Position numbers and translations under genes: made by a program | Shown: in pieces, positions 48,211-59,237 of the stretch | How the letters are laid out: each line of letters begins with the position of its first letter | Position numbering within the stretch: position 1 is the stretch's first letter | Assembly (NCBI RefSeq): GCF_003171515.1 | Contig: NC_089396.1 | Coordinates: 372,001 to 436,000 of the forward strand | Direction: 5' to 3' | Source: Pyrenophora tritici-repentis | Taxonomy: Eukaryota > Ascomycota > Dothideomycetes > Pleosporales > Pleosporaceae | Length of the DNA stretch: 64,000 nt | Notes under the pieces: model-generated | Told to the model about the DNA's origin: nothing | Databases searched by the model: none | The model's input: only the letters and a program-made list of their open reading frames with translations

Positions 48211-49106
48211 ATAGACTAGCCACAGATGGGCTAAGTGAGGAGGCGTGGATGGGAATCAAAGAAACTTTAGCAAAACAGAACAATACAAACATTCGTTAAT
48301 CATGATCATTAGGAACGAGTGCTATGTGTTTGTTCAATGTCGAAATGTCCTTTTTCTAAACAAGGTCTACCTGATGTGAAGAATATTTAGACTTACAATT
48401 ACTCTTCTATTGGTGGTACAGGAAGCGATTTTTCTAATAGCAACACATTTTCAATGCCTATCGATATCAGAGAAAGACACTGCGTCCGCGTGGTTCTAAC
48501 AACGCATGATTGATGAGTCACTGAATCCCTCTGTGAGCGAAGAGTTCGGCTTTCAACGAGCGTGTCCCCGTCATTACCCAGGACCTATGCACCCACGCTA
48601 TTACAAACTCTATATATCATTTCAGTAGATCAGGTGAGCGATAATCATTAAGTTTCGAACGCCAATAATGGCAACTTCCTAATTCCAAATATACAAACTC
48701 GGGAACCTATCAAAAACTTCGTAGTCATCTTACACATGATCTCTGATGTCACTGCTAGTTCGGTCTCCGATATATTATAGCGTAATCTCATCCATATAGG
48801 CTGAGTCCGAATGTAACATGGTAAGATCGGGGGAGCCAAGACCGGAGGCCTAAGTCAAAAGAATGAGCCACATGCATGATAAGACCCCACATACCTCTTC
48901 CGTTCATATCTCATGACAAACATCGACGATAGGTATTGCAAGCCTGAGCCGAGAGCCGATGGAAGTGAAGATGGAAGGCATCTATGCGTAAGCAATTTGA
49001 GATATATAAGGAGGTCATTCCAAGACATTGTCATGTATCTCACTCACTCACAATCGTCTCTATCAGATCATTACAATCACATTCAATTCCCCATTCCCAG
49101 ACAACC
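48211..49106. other. Intergenic
   Basis: Space between two small secreted-protein genes on the same strand. It ends with the TATA-like box and C/A-rich leader of the second. No gene seen. Confidence 0.5.
49002..49009 (+). promoter_or_regulatory. TATA-like box of the RNase-like gene
   Basis: The run atatataa lies about 100 bases upstream of the ATG at 49107, a good fungal TATA distance. Confidence 0.5.
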
Positions 49107-49852
49107 ATGTATTCTCCCAACGCTCTCTATACACTGGCGCTCATGCTCGCCGCCGGGTCCTTTGTCCAAGCGAGCCCCGTCGATGCTGAACTGGCGAAGG
49201 ATTCAGTTATGCTCGATCGCAGAGCAACAGTCGACTGCGGCGGTGGGTTCCGTTTTCTGACTGCTGCTCAGAACAAGTGGTAAGTAGACCAGTCTAAGAT
49301 CTAGTTGGACGGACTTGGTGGAAATTGGTTGGGGATCATGCCGCCTTGATCTCGTCGGTTTTTTTATACCCATGCAGACTTTGGTTGTACTACACTGTGA
49401 TGTAGATCAGATCCTTGGTTTATGTCATCAGAAGTGGAACGGCCATGCTAATACTATACTTCTTCAGTTATACCGACGCGATCAATCATCTCAATGCCAA
49501 CCCTCCCACCACGGTGACCGGCAACAACGGGAAGGCTTGTATGCGTCCCCTCTTTCCCACAACAGCCCTAGTCTCTGCACCAGCCTGACTAACCTGCTTC
49601 CACCGAATAGACCCAGAATACTATGGCGACCAACCCAATGTTGCAGGAATCCCTGCTTCCTGCAAAGAGAACTACAACGATCTAAGAATCTATCCCTGCT
49701 ATGTACAGGATACTACCACGTTTGTAACTGGATCAAATCCCGGACTGGATCGTGTCGTCATTTCCCGCCACACAGATGGCACCAAGGAACGTTGTGGGTT
49801 GATCACGCATCGCGGTGCAGATAGTGGTCAGTTCAAGTGGTGCGGAATCTAA
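49107..49852 (+). CDS. Secreted RNase T1-like protein with degenerate active site
   Basis: Three exons, 49107-49279, 49468-49538 and 49611-49852, give 161 residues. Signal peptide MYSPNALYTLALMLAAGSFV up to QAS, then a propeptide ending in a dibasic site (LDRR, Kex2-type). The mature part has six Cys and follows the guanyl-specific RNase (N1/T1) fold pattern: GKAYPEYYGD, then SNPGLDRVVIS and CGLITHRGADSGQFKWC. Compared with RNase T1, Arg77 and His92 equivalents are kept (Arg129, His148), and the Tyr of YPH is kept (Tyr82). The His40 position is Glu84, and the Glu58 position appears to be Ile108, so ribonuclease activity is probably lost. This resembles RNase-like effectors of plant pathogens. 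The alignment of the middle part is by eye. Confidence 0.8.
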
Positions 49853-50146
49853 GAAGTTGCTTGAGGAGCGGAGTAATGGCACGATGTGAAGACGAACGGG
49901 TAGTTGGGTATCTTGAGGATGAGAGAGGGCTGTCGTTGCCCCAAGAGAGGTCGCGAGAGGGGTTATCACAGTTTTGTACAGAAGTAGCGTCCGGACAGCT
50001 TGATTTGCAAAGAGGTTGTGAAAATACTATGTTATGTTCTGTCAAATGTATTCTCGTTTTTCGTGAACGATGTCAAATTTCTACGATGACTGTACCTATC
50101 TTCTCCGTTCTGCAATACTGAATATGTTGAGTCAGAAGCTTCGCAT

Positions 50147-51515
50147 CTACTGCAATTTTTCGTCGCCTTGTCGAATCGCCTGCCCATAATCCCCAGCATT
50201 CGGAGTTCTCACAATAGTATGTGTATGGTATTTTGCTGGCTCTTTGTTTGTCAAGAATACGCCCGAATGATGATCAAACTCCAGCAAAATAACCGGACTC
50301 TGTATGCGGAAGTAAAACGCATCATCATTACCAAAACCTCCAATCCAGCAAAAGTATGTTTCTTCAAAGTGTTGCTTGATCTGATAGAGCTTGAGCTGGC
50401 GAGCTTTGGTGGGATGGTAGAGAAGAAACTCGTCGCAGATGGACAGGATGCGTTCTTGCTGGGAAGGCTCCATCGTAGTCACGAGCACACCTTCGTATGG
50501 CACGATACGATTGTCGCGGAATGCGCCACAGCGGTGGCGTTGATCATCTGGACCCCAAGTATCGGTGATGAGTTCGTCGCGTTTCGTCTCATCGTTATTG
50601 GAATTGCCGTAAACTTGCTTCATACCCTCGTCTCTCATGTTCTTGAAAATCTGGGCTTTCTGCTGCTGCTCCGCACTGAGACTTTGCATGAGCTTCAGTC
50701 CTAAGCTCCCCTCTTTGTGCAAAATCTCGGTACCCTTCCATTCCCCTTCGTCGATGATGTTGGGCTCTGCACCGGTAAATGACGGGCTAACAACAACCTG
50801 AGGACCCTTGAAAAAACACGCAATAGCGAGATGATGACCATAGAGAAGCCAACCCCATGGCGAGGAGGCGGATGTAGATGGTGTACCAAAAATAAGGAAG
50901 TTGTAAGAGTACTTGTTCAAGATATTAGGAAGTTTGACCACTTCTCCGAGGAAATGATTTATGCGCATGGCTGCAATTGCTTTCTCGTAGCCCCCCGACG
51001 ACAATGACCCTCCGAGCACACCGAGAATAAGTTGTGCAGTTTGTTCCGAGACTGTCGCAATCAGTACGGTATCCTTGCTTCTAAGATTTGTTGATCTCAC
51101 CTTCTTCGAGGCGCAAGCCAAGTGGTCTCAACAGGAACTCTGGGTTACTCCAGGCCCTCCATTCTCTCGCGTTTACGGGATAAGATACATTCTTCTTTTG
51201 TTCAGCGTCCAAACTGTCCAACAGCTTTTCCGCCCGCTCAACTGCATCGCCAACGTTCGCGTCTTCATCGCGTGCGGCGAAGAGACCTTCGCGTACATTT
51301 CCGTCATTTGTTATACCCTTGTATGGCTCTTCCAGTAGCTTTTCCCATACCTTTGTTAAGTCGTATAGCCACGGCGGCGCACGATTGTCCTGCATGGATT
51401 TTACATACTCGTAAACATTTTGCTGTGCGGCAGTCGTGAACCTCAGACTGCTGAGATCCGGGAGATGCGATCGAAAGCCAGCAGACGCTTCGTCAAATGA
51501 GTTCCTTCCCGCCAT
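50147..51515 (-). CDS. DUF3500-family protein
   Basis: Two exons, 51515-51101 and 51051-50147, give 439 residues. The layout is that of DUF3500: an N-terminal helical part with GLFAARDEDANV and RREWxAWxNPE-like REWRAWSNPEFLLRP, then SSPWGWLLYGHHLAIACFFK, VVVSPSFTGAEPNIIDEGEW, and near the end YFCWIGGFGNDDAFYFRIQS with PVILLEFDHHSGVFLTN and KYHTHTIVRTPN. The His-rich segments suggest a metal site, but function is unknown to me. There is no signal peptide, so it is probably cytosolic. Intron 49 nt, phase 1. Confidence 0.85.
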
Positions 51516-53088
51516 TGTCTAAGCACAAACAGGTAAAATCCTGGTGCTTTTCCAATTCTTACCAAGGTATATGGTATAAATGAAAACCGTTACTCCCGTT
51601 GGAATGATTTGCAAATGATGTTTCTGCGATGCTTAGGCTGCAGTGCTGTTGTCGGGTGAACGCTCTTCCTCGCTCTTGATCGTTAAACACGTGGTCGTAA
51701 AGCTGCTCTCGGTGTTCCAATCGGATCTGGAAGCTGACAATAACCTCAGTGCGCCGACTAAAAGTGTCCGTCAACTTTTCGATCGAATGGTGGGGAGCAA
51801 TGGCATCCGGGTCTGCCACAAAATGATGAGGAAGTTACCCCACATCTAGCCACAAACATTAGCGCGGGGTATTCGGCCCCTCATAGCACGTCCACGATGA
51901 TGCCGCCTTACAGTCTGATGCAGAGCCCCATATCGTATTCTGCACAGATTGGTAGAAGCAGGTAGCTCGTTGCTCACATTTTGATCAAGTAGATTGAGCC
52001 ATGTACTCTGCAATACAATCAACAGCTCACGAGACAATATAGAATGTACGTTTCAATCTTCTTGGGTATGGCTGGAAAAGTGATGTGGACTTGATTATAT
52101 CGCCAGCTGGTCTAATATGGTCTTTGCGGCTCTATACAAAAGTAAGCGACCTCGTGACTAGTCATACCAAAGAGCTATTGCCGACAGATATCACCAGTTA
52201 CACACTTTAGGTACCTTCACGAATTATCTTTGGAAGCCATGCACACGAACTGAATTGAATCTCCAAAGCTGTCATACGATAGCAACTCAAAGATATCGTG
52301 ACGTTAGTCTGAGGCCCCAGAGAGACGACAAAGTTTCGCGATATTGTAGAGCAAGATACTTGGCATATGAGCATATAGTGCCCAGACCTGGTTGGGTGCT
52401 TGTTAGATATCGCTTCCAGACTGCTGGAGCTCGAAGATCGAAGCCACTTTCCAACATTGACCTCCGTTTGGTCGAATTGGATCGCATCTACCGTAAGGTA
52501 CGATAAGACGCGATTAAGATGCAGGGACAAGGGCGTTGGTGCAACCACATCCTGCATATGCCGAAGTTCTGTTGTTGAAGCTGGTGGGGCGCCAGGAGGG
52601 AAATACGCTAGGCGATGGCCCCACCCACGGTGGGGTGTATCCAGATGCTCACAACATTCCACAAAAGAACAAGCTGGAAGAAAGAGTAAATATGAGTAGA
52701 GGCTCACCAAATATCTCGTTGTCAAAAGTACACAAAATTTCGTTTTTATCGAGTTGATTAGTTCTAGTATTCTGCGCTTTGCTTGCCTAATCAGGTTAAC
52801 AAGGTGCAAGCTACTCCTCGGGTCCGGCTAAGACATTAACCGGCTCGTGGACATTGCCCGAGGCGACCAACATTGAATCCGGGGAAAGTTTGGGGTGAGC
52901 TGAGGACATAGAAACACAAAAGCTTTTAAAAGGCTTGTTATATTGCTTTTGAGAAAACTGGGAGCATCAACCCAGCCTCTCGGACATACTTCCTAGCGAC
53001 CCTCCTTATCAGCCCACATCCTCTCTGAAACTCATACTAGTACTCATCAATTCTGCATCGAGACTAATTGTCTGCTTCGAAGTTTCTA
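51516..53088. other. Long divergent intergenic region
   Basis: Between the starts of the DUF3500 and monooxygenase genes. Minus-strand open frames at 51559-51819 and 52207-52809 lack ATG starts. They carry fragments that read like protein but no complete gene, so decayed coding sequence is possible. Confidence 0.35.
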
Positions 53089-54480
53089 ATGGCGGAAAAT
53101 ACGAGAATAGCGATTGTTGGTGCAGGTACGTGTCTCAACTTCACATCCTATAACCAAATTACAGCTACTGACAATACCTCAGGCATGGGCGGCCTCGCCG
53201 CAGCTCTCTCTCTCGCAAAAGCCGGACACAAGAACATCACAATATATGAGAACGCACCAGGAATGGGGTTCGTCGGTGCCGGCATTCAGCTCGCACCCAA
53301 CATGGCTCGCATCCTCGACAGGCTAGACTGCTGGGGCCCAATTCGCGACGAAGCCGTCCAATGCGCAAACACATCCATAAGAGAAGGCTCCACAGATAAA
53401 GAGCTGGGATACGTAGATCTTGCGTATGTGCAGCAAAAATACGGATATCCACACATGGTAGGCCACCGCGCCAGTCTCGCAAATGGTCTATACGAGGGCT
53501 GCAAGAAGGAGAGCGGCATTACCTTCAAACTGGGTAGCAACATCTCGGATGTACAGTTCGGTGCGAGGCCCACATTCAAAGTCACGCCGATTCCAGTCAA
53601 CGGAGAACCATACCAAGTCGAATGCGACGTCTTGCTCGGTGCAGACGGGGTAAAAAGCTCCACACGCGTCGCTATGCTTAAGGAACTCGGTCACACCGGC
53701 TCGGCGCGAGATTCGGGTCAGGCCGCATATCGCATTATGCTCAACCGCGATCAGATGGAGAAGGACCCTGAATTACTTAAATTGATCGACTCTGACACCG
53801 TAACGCGTTGGATTGGCGAGAAAAAACATATTATCGCGTACCCGATTCATAACAAGCAAATCTACAACATCTCCACCGCACAGCCCGACACCAGTTTTGC
53901 TGGAGCACCAGATGCGCAGTACACAACAAAAGGAAGTAAGAAGGCGATGTTGAAAGTATATGAAGACTTCTGTCCCATGATACATCGTATGCTGGACCTA
54001 GTACCTGAAGGCGAGGTCGTAGAGTGGAAATTGAGGGTCCATGATCCTTTGATTACATGGGTGCATGGAACGAGTGCCTTGGTGGGCGATGCTTGCCACC
54101 CTACGCTTCCACACATGGCGCAAGGTGCGGCACAAGCTATCGAAGACGGTGCAGTCCTTGGTGTTGTACTTGCGCCTAAGCGGATCGCGGACGGAAAACC
54201 CGAGACTATCGAACGCGCATTGCGACTATACGAGAGGCTGAGGAAACCCAGGGCTGAAGCACTTGTCGAGCTCGCGGCGGAGAGCGGGAGAGCCATGCAT
54301 CTCGGTACTGGAAAGGCCAAAGAAGAACGCGATAAGATCTTTGCGGCGCTCAAGTCTGGATCGGGCAAGGTGCCGGATAAGTGGGCTGACGCAGACGTAC
54401 AAGCGCAAGTGTATGGCGTTGATGTTGTCGCGGAAGCGGAAGTGTTGTGTCAAAAGGAGGGTCTGGGGGCGAAGTTATAG
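53089..54480 (+). CDS. FAD-dependent monooxygenase (salicylate hydroxylase-like)
   Basis: Group A flavin hydroxylase. Exons 53089-53125 and 53183-54480 give 444 residues; the 57-nt intron interrupts the dinucleotide motif codon of GAGMGG. FAD site: RIAIVGAGMGGLAAALSLAK, with the acidic strand end in NITIYENAP. The second FAD motif is LLGADGVKSSTR, the third LVGDACHPTLPHMAQGAAQA. The family typically decarboxylates and hydroxylates salicylate, or hydroxylates other aromatic acids; the substrate cannot be read from the sequence. No membrane segment. It is convergent with an MFS transporter, ends 124 bases apart, which fits uptake or export of its substrate or product. Confidence 0.9.
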   Translation: MAENTRIAIVGAGTCLNFTSYNQITATDNTSGMGGLAAALSLAKAGHKNITIYENAPGMGFVGAGIQLAPNMARILDRLDCWGPIRDEAVQCANTSIREGSTDKELGYVDLAYVQQKYGYPHMVGHRASLANGLYEGCKKESGITFKLGSNISDVQFGARPTFKVTPIPVNGEPYQVECDVLLGADGVKSSTRVAMLKELGHTGSARDSGQAAYRIMLNRDQMEKDPELLKLIDSDTVTRWIGEKKHIIAYPIHNKQIYNISTAQPDTSFAGAPDAQYTTKGSKKAMLKVYEDFCPMIHRMLDLVPEGEVVEWKLRVHDPLITWVHGTSALVGDACHPTLPHMAQGAAQAIEDGAVLGVVLAPKRIADGKPETIERALRLYERLRKPRAEALVELAAESGRAMHLGTGKAKEERDKIFAALKSGSGKVPDKWADADVQAQVYGVDVVAEAEVLCQKEGLGAKL

Positions 54481-54604
54481 AGGATAGAGATGGAGACAGA
54501 GGAGGAAGCCTAGTATCGGCCGTGAGATCTAGGATCATATAATATCTCATAAACTTGATTTCGATGAAGCTTTGCTGTGAAGCCTAAGCCTGCTAACTCT
54601 CGCT

Positions 54605-56197
54605 CTACAACCTTTCTGACATGATTCCTCTCAACCTATGCCCCTTCCAATGTGTGAAGATGACAGGGACAAGGCTTACTCCAACCAGTAGTCCTGCAGC
54701 AATCCCAGCACTGTTCGCAATACCCACATTTTCAAACATTGGCGGGAACCAAAAAGGACCCAGAAATCCCCAAACCTGCCTCACAAAAGTAATGAAAACG
54801 CCAATACTACCCGCCTCCTCAGGATAGCAATCCACGGCATACGTAATCAGTACAGTGGTGACTATTTGGTTGCCAGCGGCGGCTATCCCTGCGCCGACAA
54901 TGGGTGTCACATTCCAGTGGAGATCTGGCGCTTGCTCAATGCGCACAAGGAAGACGACGACGCCGCAGATTGTAAGCAAGATACCGAAATAACTTAACCA
55001 CAAGCGAAATTCCGGCGCTGGACGACAACCCCCCATCTTCTTGGTCCGCCAACGCATCCAAAGATCGCTAGAGTGGCCACCAATTTGCTCGCCAATCACG
55101 GTTCCGATGATGAGACCGACGAACTGAAGACCTATCTGCTGCGCGTTGAAGTGAAACTTTTCAGCGAAGAGCTGCGGAATTTCGACCGTGGAAAGCACCG
55201 AAGCGAAGAGGAACACCATGGCATATGCGCAGGCGGGAATGACTACGCATGGATACTTGAAGAGCCGGAGAGGGGATACGAATTCCGAGGCGGTCATGGG
55301 AGTGGGGTCAATGCGGCGGAAGTTCAGATACATCCTCTTGTAGGCTGCCCATCCGAATTGCGCGTGCTGCGCATTATCATATCGCATGAAGCGCGTCTCG
55401 GGACCAAGGAGTGAGTATAGAATGAGTTGAACGCCGTTGACGATTGCAAGAATCCAATAGATCCATCGGTATCCGACGTTGTATGTCACAAAGCCAAATA
55501 TGAGTGGAGCGAGAGGTATGCCGAGCGTGATCATGACAGTCCAGATACCTATGAACTTCGCCCTCTCTCTTTTGAAGAATGTCTCCACAACGACAGCACT
55601 ACCGATCGCGTTCGGTGGGCTGATAAAGAACGACTGGAAAGCACGGCAGGTTGCCATTGCTGCATAGCTGTGGCTCTTCGCACAGCCCACGTTGAAGACC
55701 AGACTGCCGATCAAAGAGACGATGAAGATGGGTCGGCGTCCATATCGTGTCGAGAGTGGACGCCAGAACAACGGCGCACCACCCAGTATCGCGATTTGCA
55801 AAGACGTGAGATATGATGCTCTCTGAATGCTCACACCAAGATCTTCCGAAATGTTTTCGTATGCAGGAATAATGGCTGAAGCAGGGAATGCGCACATCAT
55901 AGCATGGAAAGCAACGAAAACAAGGTTCATGATTTTCTATCTCACTGTCAGTCCATGTTGGCTAGAAGAGTATGAGAGACTAACCTTCCACCGAGGCCAA
56001 TTGTATGGATCCGCCGTACCCATTGTGGGTAGAGGGTCGAGGTCGAGGGTCCCATGGCGTCCAAGTAGGTATTGACGATGCTCTTCTGACAGGTTTGAAG
56101 CTTCAGTTTTGTCGAGATACGTGCCATGGGTAGCAGCATGCTCAAGATCCCCCTCAGATGAGGGCTCTTTTGAGATGACTCGCTTGTCAGTCGCCAT
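54605..56197 (-). CDS. MFS transporter (DHA1-like, 12 TM)
   Basis: Two exons, 56197-55985 and 55936-54605, give 514 residues. A ~70-residue cytosolic N-terminus (with YNWPRWKK before the first helix) leads into twelve hydrophobic segments. Family motifs: GAPLFWRPLSTRYGRRPIFI (motif A), CRAFQSFFISPPNAIGSAVV and FFKRERAKFIGIWTVMITLG. The second half has GLQFVGLIIGTVIGEQIGG and NQIVTTVLITYAVDCYPEEA. The pattern is that of the fungal drug:H+ antiporter group, often next to catabolic or secondary-metabolite genes. Intron 48 nt, phase 0. The substrate is unknown; its partner is probably the neighbouring monooxygenase. Confidence 0.92.
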
Positions 56198-58298
56198 GCT
56201 TATCGGGCTCGTAATGCTATCTGCTCAATTCCTACGTCCGGATAGGAAGATCAGAAAAATGGAGGACAGTCCAGCAATTCTGAGTGTCTGCATGTCGGTG
56301 ACATCGCCACCTTTGTATTCACCCTTTCTTGTGGCTAACGCGATGGATGAAGACTTTCGCGGAGACCCCCAGTGGAGACCCCAGAAAATACCATTATTGG
56401 CGGGAACATAGCCCATGGGGTTTCGGGACAAGGGTTGCGAGCCATCGTCGTCACGGTGTCGTCGCTAGCTTCTATCGTCCCGCTATTCAAAACTCAGGTC
56501 TCGCAGCTCGGCAATTAGATACGGAAACTTCCCTCTCTAACGAGCACTTGATACTGTCAACAAGATCAGGTATCTCGTGTTGAGCATGTCAAAATCGACG
56601 AACATAGAAGGTGTGTGAGCATGAGCACGAGACTTTTGAATCTCGATAAGTAAGCGCTCCTGTGGATCTTGCCACCATAGACGGGTCGCGCTGCGATGAT
56701 GGCCGGGACATGTAACGGCAGTTAAGGGAAATAACCTGCCCAATGTCGAATGTCTGCGATTTCAATGAAAGATCCATACGCTAAAATATGTGAGTGTCTT
56801 CTTGTTTTCAGATTCAGAAAGGTGAGTGGAGTAGCACTATCGCCCCTGCCTAAGCTTTGTGGAGAAGCTTGGTCACCCGCGCGGAGGCTTAACTCCGGTC
56901 CCAGTCCATGTGTTAGAAATATCGTTCAGCGCAACCTCTCACGACTTAAAACTCCCAAATACGCGCCTCACGGCGTTCAAGAGCTTGTAGAAAGCTCACT
57001 TGCAGATACAAGATGTGTCGAGAGATGCAGGTAGGTTGATGGAGTTCACAGTAGGCTCGTGCAGTTGATGCACCCAAGCTCGCCGATCTAAACCTAAACC
57101 GTGATTAAAGCCACCCAACAAAAACGCACTTCGAGCTCTCCAAGTATTACCTCCTTCTGCGCATGCATTGATACCCACCATCCTCAGACGCTTGCAATCT
57201 ATAATCTAACTCGCATTCCATTGTTTGCAATAGATTGTCATGGCCTGCACGACAATGCTACCTAATCGCCAGGTCTTTTTATTTATATCCAAGACAAGGA
57301 CAGCTTTTCTCAGCTGCAAAACATCGTATTTATGTTCTGTGTGTATGTAATATCGTTGAATTAGCGGCCAAGATCTTGGGACCCCTGGCGCAGGCCTTGT
57401 ATCTCCTACAGGGATCTTGTACCGGACGAACATCTCCACAATGCCGAACCATATATTCACCCCATCCTCGCGCGTGCATCTTATCTCCTCCTCCTCCTCA
57501 TCCGATCTTTATCACGTCGTCCCAGCTGAGCCTGTTCCTTTCCTTTTTCTCCCTCTCGCTTTACTCCGCTCATCCTGTTCTGAGTTTTGAACCTCCCGAA
57601 CTCCCCCCAAAGCACAATTCTTCTCTCTTTTCAGCTCAAGCTTATAATACAAGACGTATCGCGGTATATGCCTCAACAATTCCGCTTTCCCCCCATCTTC
57701 GCCGTCCTCGGCAACACGGAGAATCTTGATCTCGCCACCTCCCGCCTCTCGAACCCCAGCTTTGGCCGCGAACAATGCGTCAGTATGATCGCGCAAATGT
57801 GACACAGGTATTATATTTTTAGTCTTTGGAGCCTACTTTTGAGAATTGTTCGAGTTCGAAACGGAAGAATCTGTAGCAGGTGTCGATGTCTGGCTTGGCG
57901 GGCATCGTTCCAGCCGACATATGTATATAAGTGATATCGATGCTTGGCAGCAGATTTTCAAGACGCAGTTTTGTGTGCCCACCCTTGTTGTACCAGGCTA
58001 AGCATATTTCGGTTGCCTAATTTGATCTCTACTAAGTTTTTCAATCCTATTTTCTCTCTTCAGCCTCCAGTACGTCCCACGAGCGCGTCAGTTCGTAGAC
58101 AGGTAAACGGGGCCCAAACGCGAGCTGCTGTAGCATACAGAAAATATGCAGTGCTAGCACTAAGATACAGGTGTATCAAGTGTTCCTGACGGTTAGGCCA
58201 GACATGGCTAGCAATAAAGTTCGCGCTACGACACTACCGCCACTTCAGCAGAGTGTTCTAGCGAGACAGTGACAGGTCATGTTACGCGACACTTCAGA

Positions 58299-58321
58299 AC
58301 GGTATCAAGCTTTTTATGACA
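58299..58321 (+). repeat. Solo copy of the MITE-like end sequence
   Basis: Matches the right arm of the 36005-36097 element over about 23 bases (acggtatcaagctttttatg core). No inverted partner was found nearby, so it is a remnant or one end of a larger lost element. Confidence 0.6.
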
Positions 58322-58538
58322 CACATCGTGGCGACCATGTCGAAGCTGTACCCTGTAATCGTTTGGCATCGCGTGGGAATGGTGATTTTGGATGTCGCTG
58401 TTCCGAATGCGGCTAACCCTACCATGGTACCAAATTCTTCGCGCGCATAATCCAGACAAGGTCAGTTTCAATTCCACGTTCTGGGTGGTTCTTCCAACGT
58501 CTGATTGAAACATGCTCTCCCTAGAGAGCCCGAACAAC

Positions 58539-58547
58539 ATATATAAA
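58539..58547 (+). promoter_or_regulatory. TATA-like box of the repeat-precursor gene
   Basis: The run atatataaa lies about 90 bases upstream of the ATG at 58630. Confidence 0.5.
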
Positions 58548-58629
58548 TGCCTTTTGTGTCGATTCAACATGCTCAACATCACATTGCATCCAACTCTCCT
58601 TCTATCTACATATCATTTTTTATATCATC

Positions 58630-59207
58630 ATGAGATTCTTCATCTTCGCTACAGTTCTAAGCGCTGGTTTCGCTACCGCCGTACCTATGCTTTCTGAGCA
58701 ACATTCCGATTCTACTCTAATCACCGAACGCAAGATCGCAATTAGTCCTGCCAAAGATGACCCAGCAGTGCTTGCAACTACCCCATCTGGACTCAATGGA
58801 AAGGTGAATAGATGAGACATGATTGTATTCGGAGCAGGATTTTAATATTCCATAGCGAGACCCCGAACCTGTTACTGCAGGTGCTGTTGGAGCCCGAGCT
58901 ACTGAGGTATCGAGCGTACAGCCAGCTCTTGTTGCACAACGGGGGTTTGGAGAAATCACTCTTGGGAAGGATGACCCAGAGGGACTTCGAGTCTCTCCTG
59001 GTCGACCTGGCAATGGAAAGGTAAATTAGCAAGATATGATTGTATTCAGAGCGGCAATCTAACATCTCTTAGCGAGTCCCTGAACCTGCTCCTAGTGCCA
59101 TTGTTCCAGTCCGAGCTAGTGCCATAGCGAGCGGGTCACAGCCAACTCAGGTTTCACGCGAGATCACAGACGTTAACCCTGCCAAAGATGACCCGGTGGG
59201 ACTTTAA
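58630..59207 (+). CDS. Secreted repeat precursor with Kex2-type sites at exon junctions
   Basis: Three exons, 58630-58803, 58856-59020 and 59073-59207, give 157 residues; both introns are 52 nt and phase 0. Signal peptide MRFFIFATVLSAGFATA. Each exon ends in a similar block, (P/G)(A/K)KDDP..GL then Pro/Gly and NGK. The next exon starts with Arg, so splicing creates NGKR, a classic Kex2 site, at both junctions. After each KR come X-Pro pairs (DPEP, VPEPAP), which dipeptidyl peptidases could trim. There is no Cys. Repeated secreted units cut at dibasic sites are the pattern of fungal Kex2-processed repeat proteins, some of which yield cyclic or modified peptides. No UstYa-type modifying gene lies nearby. 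The third unit stops early at TAA 59205-59207. Confidence 0.7.
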
Positions 59208-59237
59208 ATCGCTCCATCTGGACCGGGACATTGAAAG
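58639..59237 (+). repeat. Tandem exon-intron unit, three copies, 217-bp period
   Basis: Introns start at 58804 and 59021, and a third donor-like gtaatg sits at 59238, a spacing of exactly 217. Exons two and three are each 165 nt to the donor, and introns one and two share the core atgattgtattc. Unit one is 3 nt shorter near its end. Confidence 0.75.

Larger units (their letters stand above)
56198..58629. other. Long intergenic region
   Basis: About 2.4 kb. It holds the MFS promoter, a CT-rich stretch at 57470-57620, a weak minus-strand gene candidate at 57512-57920, a copy of the inverted-repeat end at 58299-58321, and the promoter of the repeat-precursor gene. No firm gene. Confidence 0.4.

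Noticed and set aside
51559..51819. 86-codon minus-strand frame (ADPDAIAPHHSIEKLTD ...)
   Set aside because: Begins without ATG and no upstream exon with matching phase was found; possibly a relic.
52207..52809. 200-codon minus-strand open frame with GWGHRLAYFPPGAPPAS, faintly like hotdog-fold dehydratases
   Set aside because: No ATG start, no complete domain, and the resemblance is too weak to call a gene or pseudogene.
57667..57801. 44-codon plus-strand frame after a CT-rich tract (MPQQFRFPPIFAVLGNTENL)
   Set aside because: Promoter-like upstream tract is suggestive, but the frame is short, featureless and antisense to the other weak candidate.
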